From Bartonella bovis 91-4 (GTDB lineage: Bacteria > Pseudomonadota > Alphaproteobacteria > Rhizobiales > Rhizobiaceae), in assembly GCF_000384965.1 (NCBI RefSeq), contig NZ_CM001844.1, positions 269,869-333,868 on the forward strand: a DNA stretch of 64,000 nucleotides, read 5' to 3'. Made by a program: the position numbers and the translations under genes. This document shows, piece by piece, positions 44,492-55,008 of the stretch. Numbering within the stretch: the stretch's first letter is position 1; the number at the start of each line of letters is the position of its first letter. Below the pieces are notes generated by a model. It was given only the letters and a program-made list of their open reading frames with translations, had not been told where the DNA came from and searched no databases.

Positions 44492-44635
44492 CTAACGTAT
44501 TTGAGAGGAAATACCATAGCCATCTGTGGCAATTATATGCTTTCCCTTTGTTCCAACTGAGCTAATTCCTATAGTGATCAGAATAAAGGCTAAAATTGTG
44601 GTAACAATAATAATGGTCGCTTTTTTAGCAGACAT
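44492..44635 (-). CDS. 47-residue single-pass membrane peptide
   Basis: This small gene starts at an ATG at 44635 with GGAGA six bases upstream. The product has a short basic N terminus (MSAKKAT), one hydrophobic helix (residues 8-25: IIIVTTILAFILITIGIS), and a short polar tail (VGTKGKHIIATDGYGISSQIR). The organisation is plausible for an inner-membrane microprotein. I know no family; its place between the AsmA gene and rsmE gives no clear clue. Confidence 0.6.
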   Translation of the reverse strand: MSAKKATIIIVTTILAFILITIGISSVGTKGKHIIATDGYGISSQIR

Positions 44636-44867
44636 ATCTTTCTCCAATCATAAGGCAAGTCGTTGAGTGCAAAAGAATATTTTGTGATTAATTTTTATGC
44701 AAATAGAATCATTTAATATTCTATTTGTTCCAATTATTATAAACAAAGGTAAATAAATTCTATCACTCTTCAGTATATTGTAATTCTATGGGGCTGATTT
44801 TTCCTTTTAATTGTGTTTTTTGTTTCATTATCTTGACGATTGTAATTTGCTCTGTCACGAATTTTTT

Positions 44868-45611
44868 ATGCGTGTAAATTATAAATTTCAAAGGTTGTTT
44901 ATTCAGCAGCCACTTTCTTTGAACAGAAAGATAGAGATAGAAGGAGCTCAAGTTTCTTACCTTGTGCATGTTTTGCGCATGAAAGAAGGAGCTCAGATTT
45001 TGCTTTTTAATGGGCAAGATGGTGAATGGTTAGCCAAGATTACCGCTATTAAAAAAAAGTTTGTAGTGGTTCAACTTATTCACCAAACAAGACCTCAAAC
45101 AATATGTCCAGATCTTGTTTATTGTTTTGCTCCACTTAAACATGCACGTTTAGATTATATGGTGCAAAAGGCTGTAGAAATGGGGGTGTCTGTTTTGCAG
45201 CCTGTTATAACACATCATACACAAGTTTCTCGTATCAATATGGCACGTATAAAGGCTAATATTATTGAGGCGGCTGAACAATGTGGCATTTTGTCTTTAC
45301 CGGAATGCTTACCTGCTGTATCGCTAAAAACACTTTTAGCACATTGGGATAAGACACACTCTTTGTTCTTTTGCGATGAGTCGCATAAAACACAGAATCC
45401 ATTACCTCTTTTAAAGAAGCATGGAACTATTCCGCTTGGTGTTCTTATTGGACCAGAAGGAGGATTTAGTGAAGAAGAACAGATTCTTTTAAGAAAACAT
45501 TCTTTTGTGATTTCTATATCATTAGGTCCACGTATTTTACGTGCTGATACTGCAGCTGTTGCAGCTTTGGCGCTTATTAATACTGCAATAGGGGTTTGGT
45601 CAATCGATTAA
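44868..45611 (+). CDS. rsmE: 16S rRNA (uracil-1498-N3) methyltransferase RsmE
   Basis: This protein of about 247 residues is a SPOUT-class methyltransferase: N-terminal PUA-like RLFIQQPLSL, HVLRMKEGAQILLFNGQDGEW; KHARLDYMVQKAVEMGVSVLQPVIT; and knot-forming VLIGPEGGFSEEEQILL and SLGPRILRADTAAVAALALI. The ATG at 44868 is preferred over upstream codons because it gives the family N terminus. It lies 69 bp upstream of gshA. Confidence 0.95.
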   Translation: MRVNYKFQRLFIQQPLSLNRKIEIEGAQVSYLVHVLRMKEGAQILLFNGQDGEWLAKITAIKKKFVVVQLIHQTRPQTICPDLVYCFAPLKHARLDYMVQKAVEMGVSVLQPVITHHTQVSRINMARIKANIIEAAEQCGILSLPECLPAVSLKTLLAHWDKTHSLFFCDESHKTQNPLPLLKKHGTIPLGVLIGPEGGFSEEEQILLRKHSFVISISLGPRILRADTAAVAALALINTAIGVWSID

Positions 45612-45680
45612 GAAGCTTGCAATGTCATTTAAAACAATTCATTTAAAGTGATGGAACTTGTTGATAAGGTAAAATAATTT

Positions 45681-47054
45681 ATGGTGCTTGATACAACTGA
45701 TAAAAGTGAAATTCACAATTTAGATTCTCTAGTTGGTTATCTCCAAGAGGGTTGTAAAGCAAAAAATGACTGGTGTATTGGTACAGAGCATGAAAAATTT
45801 CCATTCTATATAAATGGTTTTCGTCCTGTTCCATATGAAGGTGAAAGGGGTATTCGTTCACTTTTGGAGGGGATGCAACAAGCTCTAGGGTGGAAAGCTA
45901 TTTTAGATGAAGGAAATATTGTTGGACTTGTAGAATCAGCAGGTCAAGGTGCGATTTCTTTGGAACCTGGTGGGCAGTTTGAGTTATCTGGTGCACCATT
46001 GAAAACGGTTGGTCAGACTTATTGTGAGCTGATGGAACATTTGGCTCTCCTCAAAAAAATTTCAGGACCATTAGGTATCGGTTTTTTAGGTATTGGTGCT
46101 AGCCCGAAATGGACTTTAGCTGAAACACCGCAAATGCCCAAATCACGTTATCAAATTATGACTAGATATATGCCAAAAGTTGGTCATGGTGGTCTTGATA
46201 TGATGTATAGAACAGCGACTATCCAAGTGAATCTTGATTTTTCATCTGAAACTGATATGCGGCGGAAAATGCAAGTATCAATGAAATTGCAATCCATTGC
46301 AACAGCATTATTTGCCAATTCACCTTTTATCGGGGGGTGCCCAAATAATTTCTTGTCTTGGCGTTCTCACGTTTGGTGTGATACTGATAATCAAAGGACA
46401 GGAGTGCTTCCTTTTATATTTTCCGAACGCTTTGGATTTGCTGATTATGTTGAGTGGGCACTTGATGTACCAATGTATTTTATTGTACGCGATGGGCATT
46501 ATCATGATTGTACACATGTAACTTTTCGCCAATTTATGAATGGAGCATTGAAAGGGCAAATTGCAGATTCAACACCCAATATAGGAGATTGGGTAGATCA
46601 CTTGTCGACTTTATTTCCTGAAGTACGCTTAAAACGCTTTTTAGAAATGAGAGGTGCTGACGGTGGGTCTTGGCAACATATCTGCGCATTATCTGCTTTT
46701 TGGGTTGGTCTTCTTTATGATAGTGAAGCACTTAATGAAGCAGAAGCTTTAACAAAAGATTGGTGTTTTGAAGAAGTTTTAGATATGCGTAGACGTGTTC
46801 CAAAAGAAGGGCTCCAAACACCTTTTCGTCGAACGGTGATTTTAGAATTAGCACACCAGGCTATTGCGATTTCACGTAAGGGTTTAAAAAATCGCAAGCA
46901 GTATGATACTGCTGGTTATGATGAGGCAAGTTTTCTTAATCCTTTGGAAGAAATGATTGCAATGGGACAAACGGACGCTGACAGGCTGTTGTCTAATTAT
47001 CATTCTATTTGGGGTAGGTCTGTAGAACCAGTATTTTTAGAATGTGCTTATTAG
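45681..47054 (+). CDS. gshA: Glutamate-cysteine ligase (class II/plant type)
   Basis: This 457-residue enzyme makes gamma-glutamylcysteine, the first step of glutathione synthesis. Motifs are WCIGTEHEKFPFYINGFRPVPY, SLEPGGQFELSGAPLKTVGQTYCELMEHLALLK, MTRYMPKVGHGGLDMMYRTATIQVNLDF, FANSPFIGG and FLEMRGADGGSW. This type is typical of alphaproteobacteria and plants rather than E. coli GshA. Full length. Confidence 0.95.
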   Translation: MVLDTTDKSEIHNLDSLVGYLQEGCKAKNDWCIGTEHEKFPFYINGFRPVPYEGERGIRSLLEGMQQALGWKAILDEGNIVGLVESAGQGAISLEPGGQFELSGAPLKTVGQTYCELMEHLALLKKISGPLGIGFLGIGASPKWTLAETPQMPKSRYQIMTRYMPKVGHGGLDMMYRTATIQVNLDFSSETDMRRKMQVSMKLQSIATALFANSPFIGGCPNNFLSWRSHVWCDTDNQRTGVLPFIFSERFGFADYVEWALDVPMYFIVRDGHYHDCTHVTFRQFMNGALKGQIADSTPNIGDWVDHLSTLFPEVRLKRFLEMRGADGGSWQHICALSAFWVGLLYDSEALNEAEALTKDWCFEEVLDMRRRVPKEGLQTPFRRTVILELAHQAIAISRKGLKNRKQYDTAGYDEASFLNPLEEMIAMGQTDADRLLSNYHSIWGRSVEPVFLECAY

Positions 47055-47352
47055 ATTTTTAAAGTAGAAAAAAATTTTTATGCCTGTATAAAAAAACATT
47101 TCATATTTTCTGTGGTAAAAGCCCCATTCATGCTTTCTCTCTTCTATTCTTTTTAAAATAGCTAAACAATGTCATGCAATCATGAAGCTATTAACAGTAG
47201 GTGAGAATCAGCAATCATGTCTAGGGCACAGAGTAAAATTTATTTAAAATGAAGAAAAAATTCCCATTTATAGACTTAAGTCTGAATTCTTTGAAATAAC
47301 ATTAACCGACTTTTTCGTTGGAGCTACTTTATAATACACCAACAAAAATGTA

Positions 47353-47586
47353 TTATCGCATAAAAGCAGCTCGACCGTTACCAATAAGGCCTTCTCTTTG
47401 TGCGCGTTTACGAGCAAGTTTACGTGTACGACGAATAGCTTCAGCCTTTTCACGAGCTCGCTTTTCTGATGGTTTTTCATAATATCCACGCATCTTCATT
47501 TCACGAAAGATACCTTCACGCTGCATTTTCTTTTTTAACGCGCGCAATGCTTGATCAACATTATTATCACGAACGAGTACTTGCAC
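47353..47586 (-). CDS. rpsU: 30S ribosomal protein S21
   Basis: This 77-residue S21 has the sequence [53 protein letters not shown], followed by a basic tail with the alphaproteobacterial extension. It lies alone. The 298-bp gap 47055-47352 and the 456-bp gap 47587-48042 on either side contain no gene that I can support. Confidence 0.97.
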   Translation of the reverse strand: MQVLVRDNNVDQALRALKKKMQREGIFREMKMRGYYEKPSEKRAREKAEAIRRTRKLARKRAQREGLIGNGRAAFMR

Positions 47587-48042
47587 AGTTTACCTTACTT
47601 TGTTTCAGTGTCATAAATAAATAGGCAAAAGCCAATCGCCCTTTGAACAAACTCAAAAGAATTACATTATCAATGCGCATACCATATAAATAAGGTGGTT
47701 GTCTATATTGCTTTTCAAAAACTCTATTTTTTTTGCTATAAGTGGGCTTTCATAATTAACAATAAAGCGTACAAATATGCGTTTATAAGAACTTCTAATT
47801 TCATTGCTTGAATTAAAATCAAGGTAATTTTCTGTCAGTAAGTAATAGAGTAGTACAGTATAGCTGGGTATTAGTTATGTTATTGTAGCACTACTTTATA
47901 CTAAATACTAAGATGGTTATCGTAGAAAACAATTAACCATAAAAAAAACTAAAAAAGTATGAGGTAAAAGCCACAAATTCAATAAAACCAACAAAATTAA
48001 AAGTCTTTAATTTGTCTATAGTGTTTTGATTCTACTAATATT

Positions 48043-48119
48043 TGGCGCACCCGAAGAGATTCGAACTCCTGACCCCCAGATTCGTAGTCTGGTGCTCTAT
48101 CCAGCTGAGCTACGGGTGC
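48043..48119 (-). tRNA. tRNA-Arg (ACG)
   Basis: The minus strand folds as a 77-nt tRNA with encoded CCA: acceptor GCACCCG/CGGGTGC, anticodon loop CTACGAA (ACG, normally deaminated to ICG), and T loop TTCGAAT. The 364-bp gap 48120-48483 before the efflux genes shows no gene. Confidence 0.97.
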
Positions 48120-48483
48120 ATAAATTTTTAGTCTCTTATATCATTAAGACATGGGGTTCCTAATCGTTTCGTTGATGAATTGCAAGTGAAACTTGGTAAA
48201 AAAATTTTTTTGTTTGAAGTTTGTGAAATATTTGCGATTTTTGTAGTGTTTCTACATAGTATTTTTTTATTTTGTTTGTGGTAAGAATCTAAGATGAACG
48301 ATAGTTAACTTGACGGTCTGTTCCATGAAAGATAGTCAGATATAATAAGATTATATAGATGAGATACGTTTTTGCGGTGTAGTTACACTATTCATAATTC
48401 GATTTTTGCAAAATTTGAATATTGCTGCTGAAGACTATTTCAAATGCATTGGCGTAAGTAAATGAAAAAGCAAGGATAGATGT

Positions 48484-49626
48484 ATGGGGTCGTTGAAAAA
48501 GATCATTCCATTAATGCTTTTGGGTGTTATTTGTGTTGCCATTTATTTTTGGCCAAAACATAATATAGAATACCTCGTTCCTACAGAAGGTAAAACAAAA
48601 AACGCATTGCATGCAACATCAAAAATGCCAATGGGAATGCCGCCGGTAAATGTCGTTGTTGATCTTGTTAAAGTTCAAAATTTTTATGAACGTTTTAATG
48701 CTATTGGTAGTGGACGGGCTATTGCGGCGGTGGATTTAACTCCTTGGTCAGGGGGTGTTGTTGATAAAATTTTTGTATCTGCTGGCACAAAAGTGCAGGC
48801 GGGTGATGCGATTGCAAAGCTTGATTCTAAAAAGGAAGAAATAGCAGCTGCAAGAGCGAAAGTTCAACGCGACAATAGCGCTTTAACGCTTTCACGTATT
48901 CTTAAGTTGCGCGCAACTAATACAGCGACTGAGGTTCAAGAGATTACTGCACGCTTAGAATTAGAGAATGCAAATTTAACTTTATCTGATGCTGATTTAG
49001 CGCTTAATCGGCGAACAATTCGTGCGCCAATTAGTGGAATTGTTGGCATTTTGCCTATTGATGTGGGAAATTCTGTTGGTCTTGATACTGTGATAGGCCG
49101 TATTGAGAATAATGAACGTATTTTGATTGATATTTGGGTGCCTGAGCGATATGCATCACGCATCCATAAAGGAGATGAAGTAAGTGCAACCCTAATAGCC
49201 CAACCAGATAAGACTTTTGTTGGCCATGTTTATGCGCTTGATAATATGGTTGATACACAAAGCCGTACACTTCACGTTCAAGTTGAAATCCAGAATGAAA
49301 AAAATATACTTATGTCTGGTATGTCTTTTTCTGTTACATTTCAATTCCATGAAGGTTCTTTCCCAGTCGTTGATCCTCTTTCCGTTCAGTGGAACAGTAG
49401 AGGGTCATTTGTTTGGCGTGTAAAAGAGGGTAAGGTAGAATATGTTCCAGTATCGATTGTTCAGCATATGGCAAATCAAGTATTTGTGAAGGCTCCTTTA
49501 GAAAAAGGTGATCAAATTGTCGTTCAAGGGGTACAAATGCTTCGTCCAGGTGGTAAAGTCATTATTAATGATTCAAAGGCTCATCAAAAGCAATTATCAG
49601 AAGTTAATGGTCAGGATGGGCAATGA
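48484..49626 (+). CDS. RND efflux periplasmic adaptor (membrane fusion protein)
   Basis: This 380-residue adaptor has an N-terminal membrane anchor (residues 5-23: KIIPLMLLGVICVAIYFWP) and a split lipoyl domain (VDLTPWSGGVVDKIFVSAGTKVQAGDAIAKLD, RTIRAPISGIVGILPIDVGNSV). A helical hairpin lies between the lipoyl halves, followed by beta-barrel and membrane-proximal domains. It links the RND pump, whose gene overlaps it by 4 bp, to an outer-membrane channel. No channel gene or local regulator is adjacent. Confidence 0.93.
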   Translation: MGSLKKIIPLMLLGVICVAIYFWPKHNIEYLVPTEGKTKNALHATSKMPMGMPPVNVVVDLVKVQNFYERFNAIGSGRAIAAVDLTPWSGGVVDKIFVSAGTKVQAGDAIAKLDSKKEEIAAARAKVQRDNSALTLSRILKLRATNTATEVQEITARLELENANLTLSDADLALNRRTIRAPISGIVGILPIDVGNSVGLDTVIGRIENNERILIDIWVPERYASRIHKGDEVSATLIAQPDKTFVGHVYALDNMVDTQSRTLHVQVEIQNEKNILMSGMSFSVTFQFHEGSFPVVDPLSVQWNSRGSFVWRVKEGKVEYVPVSIVQHMANQVFVKAPLEKGDQIVVQGVQMLRPGGKVIINDSKAHQKQLSEVNGQDGQ

Positions 49627-52600
49627 ATCAAGAATTTGAAAAGCAACAGCTTTTAGCAAAGTCAGAGCAAGGCGGTATGATGGCATTTTTCATTAGTAGG
49701 CCAGTTTTTACCTTTGTTTTGAATGCTATGATTATTATTGCAGGGATTTCTGCATGGATAAGCGTTGATGTGCGTGAACTGCCAGATGTAGATATTCCAG
49801 TGGCAACAATTCAGACGAATTTTACAGGTGCATCGGCAGAAACAATTGATCGTGAAATTACGAAAGTTATAGAAGATGCCGTTTCTCGTGTGTCAGGGGT
49901 TAAAACGATTTCTTCAACTTCCTCTTTTGGTCGTTCTCGTGTGGAAGTTAAATTTAATGTAGGTGTTGATTTAAATGTCGCAGCATCTGATATTCGTGAT
50001 GCTATCTCTCGTATTACCTATTCTCTGCCAAAAGATGCAGAGCCACCTGTAATTATTAAAGCAGATTCAAATGCTGCTGCAATGATGTATTTGGTTGTGA
50101 CTTCACCAACAATGAGTATTGATGATTTAACAACGATTGTGAATGATCAAATTGTTGATGCGCTTTCTGCCGTTGATGGTGTTGGTGATGTGCAAGTTGA
50201 TAACGCTCGTGTGAAGATTTTTCAAATTGATATTGATCAAGCAAAGCTTGCCAGTTATGGGCTGACTGTGGGAGATATTTCACGTGTTTTATCTGATATG
50301 ACCACTGATGCCCCTGTGGGATCATTGCGTAATTCTGAGCAAGCTTTAATTGTGCGGGCAACTGCTCGTTTGACGACACCAGAGGCTTTTGAACAGGTTG
50401 TATTAAAGCCCCATGTACGTCTTGGTGATGTTGCGCACGTTACTTTGTCTCCTGATGTAGAGACAGTTATTCTTCGTGTAAACGGGAAGGTGGGGATTGG
50501 GTTAGGTATTGTGCGTAAGGCACAATCCAATACTCTTGATATTTCCAAGAATGTTCGAGCAGTTGTGGAGCGCCTCAAAACTATTCTCCCTTCTTCTGTC
50601 CATATAAGTATTCCTAATGACGATGCTATTTTTATTAAGAGTGCTCTTCATGAAGTTGAGGTTGCATTGGTCATTGCTGTACTTAGTGTTGTTTTAATTA
50701 TTTTTCTATTTTTGAGAGATGTTCGTATAACACTTATTCCTGCTGTATCTATTCCAGTAGCTTTGATTGGGACAATTGCTGCGATTTATCTTGCGGGCTT
50801 TTCCTTGAATATTCTCACGTTTTTAGGGCTTGTTTTAGCAACAGGGCTTGTTGTGGACGATGCAATTGTTGTTCTTGAGAATATTGTTCGGTGGCGCAAT
50901 ATGGGATTTGGTGCTCGGTCAGCAGCTGTATTAGGAACGCAAGAAGTGTTTTTTGCTGTTGTGGCAACGACATTAACTTTGGTGGCTGTTTTTGTGCCTA
51001 TTTCCTTTCTTCCTGGACAAATAGGGGGGCTTTTTAGAGAATTTGGTTTTGTGTTAGCAGTGTCTGTTTTGCTTTCTTCGGTTGTTGCTTTAACTCTTTG
51101 TCCTATGCTCGCTTCGCTCTTTCTTAAAGAAGCAAAACATGTTGAAGATAATGAACAAAAGGAACATCGTTTAGTTTTTCTGTCTCGGGTGAGTACTTTC
51201 TTTGGTAGGGGTTATGCTCATAGTTTGCATAAATGTTTGGAACGACCTTGGACTGTTGTTTTTGCTTCACTTATTTTTTTCGTCTTCTGTATTGGAGGCT
51301 ATATGGCACTCAAACAGGAGTTAACTCCAGCAGAAGATAGGGGAATTATTTTTTTGGTTGTTAATGGTCCGCAAGATATTTCAGTACATTATCTGAATGA
51401 GCAAATGCAGCAAATTGAAGCGAGCTTAAAAACATTGCGTGATTCTGGTGAAGTTGTTAGCAGTTATTCTATTTCTGGAGCTAGAGGCTCATCTAACAGT
51501 GGTTTTCTTATCTTGTTGCTTTCACCTTGGGACAAGCGTTCGCGTAGCCAACAAGAGATTTTAAAAGATGTTAATGCACAAGTTAGGCAGTTTCCGGGAG
51601 TTTTTGCGTTTGCTGCACAAATTAGTTCTTTAGGAGTTTCAGGAATTGGTCAAGGATTGCAGTTTGCAGTCGTTGGAGATAATTATACCCAACTGCAATC
51701 GATTGCTGATAAGCTTGTAAGCACTTTGAACACTGATCCGCAATTTGTTCGTCCGCGGCTTACTGTTGATGCGACACAACCTCAATTTTTTATCGAAATT
51801 GACCGAGAAAAAGCTTCTGATTTGGGAATTGATATCACCAATTTAGGTGATACATTGCAAACGATGGTGGATGGAAAGCAGATTGGTTCGATTTATGTGG
51901 ATGATCACGCTTATGATGTAAAACTTACATCACGTAAAAATCCTATTAATAATCCTGCTGATTTAGAGAATGTTTTTTTAAAAACCAAAGACAATAAATA
52001 TGTTCCTTTGTCGGTTGTTACGGATTTACATGAAAAAGCTATTGCACCTCAATTAAAACGGGAAGAACGCATGAGCGCTGTTGTTATAGGTGCAAATCTC
52101 GCTCCAGGAGTTTCTTTAGGAAGTGCTTATAAGACTGTAAAAGAAGCTGCGCTTCCTTTATTGTCAGAGGGAAATTATATTATTCCTTTGGGGGATGCTG
52201 CAACGCTTGGTGAAACATCTTCTGATTTGATGATCGTTTTTGGAATTGCTTTTTTGATTATTTTATTGATTTTAGCTGCGCAGTTTGAAAGCTTTATTTC
52301 AGGTTTTATTATAATGGCGACTGTACCATTAGGGATTGGTTGCGCAGTAATTGCCATGCTTTTGGGTGGTGTTAGTCTCAATATTTATAGTAAAATTGGT
52401 TTAATTCTATTAATTGGTATTATGGCTAAAAATGGTATTCTAATTGTTGAATTTGCAGATCAGTTACGTGATCAAGGTAAAAGTGTACGTGAAGCTGTAG
52501 AAGAAGCTTCTAATGTTCGTCTTCGGCCAGTTTGTATGACAATGATTTGTGCTATTTTAGGGGGTATTCCTTTGATTTTAGCAAAAGGTGCTGGTGCAGA

Positions 52601-52763
52601 AGCCCGTGTAGCTTTAGGTTGGGTTATTGTTGGTGGTTTGGGGTTGGCAACTATTTTTACGCTTTATGTAACACCAGTTGTTTATCTATTTCTTGGACGT
52701 TTTATAAAGCCAAAATCAGAAGAAGTTAAACATTTGACAAAAGAATTAAGCCAAGTCAAATAA
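49623..52763 (+). CDS. RND family efflux transporter permease (AcrB/MdtB-like)
   Basis: This 1046-residue transporter has twelve expected membrane helices and two large periplasmic loops. The N terminus is FFISRPVFTFVLNAMIIIAGISAWI. The proton-relay Asp-Asp pair is in GLVLATGLVVDDAIVVLENIV (about residues 407-408). The second-half motif is GLILLIGIMAKNGILIVEFADQLRDQG. The ATG at 49623 overlaps the adaptor stop (ATGA), so the pair is one operon. Substrates cannot be inferred. Confidence 0.95.
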   Translation: MNQEFEKQQLLAKSEQGGMMAFFISRPVFTFVLNAMIIIAGISAWISVDVRELPDVDIPVATIQTNFTGASAETIDREITKVIEDAVSRVSGVKTISSTSSFGRSRVEVKFNVGVDLNVAASDIRDAISRITYSLPKDAEPPVIIKADSNAAAMMYLVVTSPTMSIDDLTTIVNDQIVDALSAVDGVGDVQVDNARVKIFQIDIDQAKLASYGLTVGDISRVLSDMTTDAPVGSLRNSEQALIVRATARLTTPEAFEQVVLKPHVRLGDVAHVTLSPDVETVILRVNGKVGIGLGIVRKAQSNTLDISKNVRAVVERLKTILPSSVHISIPNDDAIFIKSALHEVEVALVIAVLSVVLIIFLFLRDVRITLIPAVSIPVALIGTIAAIYLAGFSLNILTFLGLVLATGLVVDDAIVVLENIVRWRNMGFGARSAAVLGTQEVFFAVVATTLTLVAVFVPISFLPGQIGGLFREFGFVLAVSVLLSSVVALTLCPMLASLFLKEAKHVEDNEQKEHRLVFLSRVSTFFGRGYAHSLHKCLERPWTVVFASLIFFVFCIGGYMALKQELTPAEDRGIIFLVVNGPQDISVHYLNEQMQQIEASLKTLRDSGEVVSSYSISGARGSSNSGFLILLLSPWDKRSRSQQEILKDVNAQVRQFPGVFAFAAQISSLGVSGIGQGLQFAVVGDNYTQLQSIADKLVSTLNTDPQFVRPRLTVDATQPQFFIEIDREKASDLGIDITNLGDTLQTMVDGKQIGSIYVDDHAYDVKLTSRKNPINNPADLENVFLKTKDNKYVPLSVVTDLHEKAIAPQLKREERMSAVVIGANLAPGVSLGSAYKTVKEAALPLLSEGNYIIPLGDAATLGETSSDLMIVFGIAFLIILLILAAQFESFISGFIIMATVPLGIGCAVIAMLLGGVSLNIYSKIGLILLIGIMAKNGILIVEFADQLRDQGKSVREAVEEASNVRLRPVCMTMICAILGGIPLILAKGAGAEARVALGWVIVGGLGLATIFTLYVTPVVYLFLGRFIKPKSEEVKHLTKELSQVK

Positions 52764-52956
52764 ATGCTTTCGAATAGAAGGTTAGCACAATTTTTTATTT
52801 TTGTCTAAGAGATGCCATTTGAGAGTGCTTTGTCTTTTCGTTTTTGTATTATTTTTCATATGTGAGCAGTCAGAATTGGTTGGAGTAAAGGAACTATCCT
52901 CTGTTTTAGAGTGATTTGTGTCTTGATATTATTGTCAATGACTGGGGAAAATAATT

Positions 52957-54606
52957 ATGGTTCGCAGTGAAAGAGCCTTTGAAGTAGCTTTGAAGGCTTT
53001 AAAAAGGCATATTACAGAAGATAAGGTTTGTGATATTCGTCGACATTTTGCAGAAGATAAACAACGTTTTACTCGTTTTTCTTTAAAACTTGATGATTTC
53101 CTTTTCGATTTTTCGAAATGTGGTGTAACATTAAACACGCTGCAACTTTTAGATAACCTTGCTATTACAGCAGATGTTTCAGGCAAGTGTAAGGCAATGT
53201 TTTCGGGGGAAGCTATTAATGTAACTGAAAAACGTTCGGCTCTTCATATTGCGTTACGTTTATCTACTGATGAAGTTTTTATGTTGAACAAGCGTAATAT
53301 TGTTCAAGACATTCATACTGTTCTTACCCGTATGGAAAAATTTTCTGAAATGGTTCGTTGTGGTAACTATAGAGGGTATAGTGATAAGAAGATAATTGAT
53401 ATTGTAAATATTGGTATTGGAGGGTCTGATCTTGGACCTGTAATGGTTACCAATGCTTTAAAACCTTATCATGATGGGCCACGTTGTCATTTTGTTTCTA
53501 ATGTGGATGGTGCACATATTGTTGATATTCTTGCTGATTTGAATCCGGAAACAACGCTTTTTATTATTGCTTCTAAAACTTTTACAACATCTGAAACAGT
53601 AGCCAATGCTAAAGTTGCACGCCAATGGATCAGTTCACATTTAGGAAAAGAAGCGGTAAAAATACATTTCGTTGCTGTTTCGAGTGCAGTCGATAAAGTG
53701 ATAGAATTTGGTATAGATTCTTCAAGAATTTTTGAATTTTGGAATTGGGTTGGAGGACGTTATTCAGTTTGGTCAGCGATCGGACTTGTTGTTATGTTAG
53801 CAATTGGTGGTCAAAACTTTCGTCAGTTTCTCAAGGGTGCACGCCAGATGGACGAGCATTTTAAAACTGCGCCTTTGCATAAAAATATTCCGATTCGATT
53901 TGCTCTTTTAGGATTCTGGCATCGTGTTGTTTGTGGTTATTCATCACGTGCAGTTATTCCTTATGCACAGCGTTTAGTGCGCTTTCCAGCTTATTTACAG
54001 CAGCTTGATATGGAATCAAATGGCAAGTATGTTTCTTTAGATGGCAAACCAATAGACTTTTCAAGCGGTCCAGTTGTTTGGGGTGATGCAGGGACGAATG
54101 GGCAGCATGCTTTTTTCCAATTTCTGCATCAAGGAACGGATATTATTCCTGTAGAATTTATTTTATTTGTCAAAGGGCATGAATCACATTTAAGTCATAT
54201 GCATGATATATTAGTAGCTAATTGTTTGGCACAATCAGAGGCTTTGATGAAAGGCCACATTATTAAAGACAGCTGGGACACTGTTGTTAATAATACAATT
54301 AATGATAGTGAAGTAAATGATTTGGCACTTCATAAAAGTTTAAAAGGAAATCGGCCAAGCATTATGCTAATTCAGGATTTATTGACACCTTTTACACTTG
54401 GTCGTTTAATGGCGCTTTATGAGCATCGTATTTTTATTGAAGGTGTTTTAATGAATATTAATTCATTTGATCAATGGGGTGTTGAATTTGGTAAAGAATT
54501 AGCAAATGAATTGTTACCCGTTATACGTGGAAAAGCTAAAGCTAATAATCGCGATAGTTCAACATTAGGATTATTGGCACATATTCAAGCAAGACGCATT
54601 AAATAA
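52957..54606 (+). CDS. pgi: Glucose-6-phosphate isomerase
   Basis: This 549-residue enzyme interconverts glucose-6-phosphate and fructose-6-phosphate. Motifs are NIGIGGSDLGPVMVTNAL, SKTFTTSETVANAKVARQW, the PGI signature WVGGRYSVWSAIGL, GDAGTNGQHAFFQFLHQGTDIIPVEF, and the C-terminal FDQWGVEFGKELA. Complete. The 193-bp gap before it has no visible gene. Confidence 0.98.
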   Translation: MVRSERAFEVALKALKRHITEDKVCDIRRHFAEDKQRFTRFSLKLDDFLFDFSKCGVTLNTLQLLDNLAITADVSGKCKAMFSGEAINVTEKRSALHIALRLSTDEVFMLNKRNIVQDIHTVLTRMEKFSEMVRCGNYRGYSDKKIIDIVNIGIGGSDLGPVMVTNALKPYHDGPRCHFVSNVDGAHIVDILADLNPETTLFIIASKTFTTSETVANAKVARQWISSHLGKEAVKIHFVAVSSAVDKVIEFGIDSSRIFEFWNWVGGRYSVWSAIGLVVMLAIGGQNFRQFLKGARQMDEHFKTAPLHKNIPIRFALLGFWHRVVCGYSSRAVIPYAQRLVRFPAYLQQLDMESNGKYVSLDGKPIDFSSGPVVWGDAGTNGQHAFFQFLHQGTDIIPVEFILFVKGHESHLSHMHDILVANCLAQSEALMKGHIIKDSWDTVVNNTINDSEVNDLALHKSLKGNRPSIMLIQDLLTPFTLGRLMALYEHRIFIEGVLMNINSFDQWGVEFGKELANELLPVIRGKAKANNRDSSTLGLLAHIQARRIK

Positions 54607-54642
54607 AAAGGTTTGAAAATTTATCTCAACTATTTTAGCAAT

Positions 54643-54732
54643 TGGCGGAGAGAGAGGGATTTGAACCCTCGATAGAGTCACCCCTATGCCGCATTTCGAG
54701 TGCGGTGCTTTCAACCACTCAGCCATCTCTCC
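54643..54732 (-). tRNA. tRNA-Ser (CGA)
   Basis: The minus strand folds as a 90-nt class II tRNA with a long variable arm and encoded CCA: acceptor GGAGAGA/TCTCTCC, anticodon loop CTCGAAA (CGA), and T loop TTCAAAT. A second serine tRNA (GGA) lies at 60862-60951. Confidence 0.97.
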
Positions 54733-55008
54733 ATATGTAAGTGCAATAAAATTTTTCTATTGTAAATTTGTGTATATAATATTTGATAATCTTCAATTGT
54801 TTTAAGTACAACCTTTTTTTGCTTCTTCGTTGGCTTTTCTTGACAGAGAAAAGAAATTCTATCATATATATAAGTATTAAGGAATTTTTTGCGCTCTAAG
54901 AAGTGTGAGTTATCTTTTTAAATTTTTACGACTGATAAAAAGAAGCCTATTTCTCTGCTGAATAAATCAAAAGTGAAATAAGAGCGGGATCGAACGAAAG
55001 GATAAAAA

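Noticed and set aside
50056..50578. Two 107-codon minus-strand frames inside the RND permease gene
   Set aside because: They are shadows of a strongly conserved transporter gene and have no own signals.
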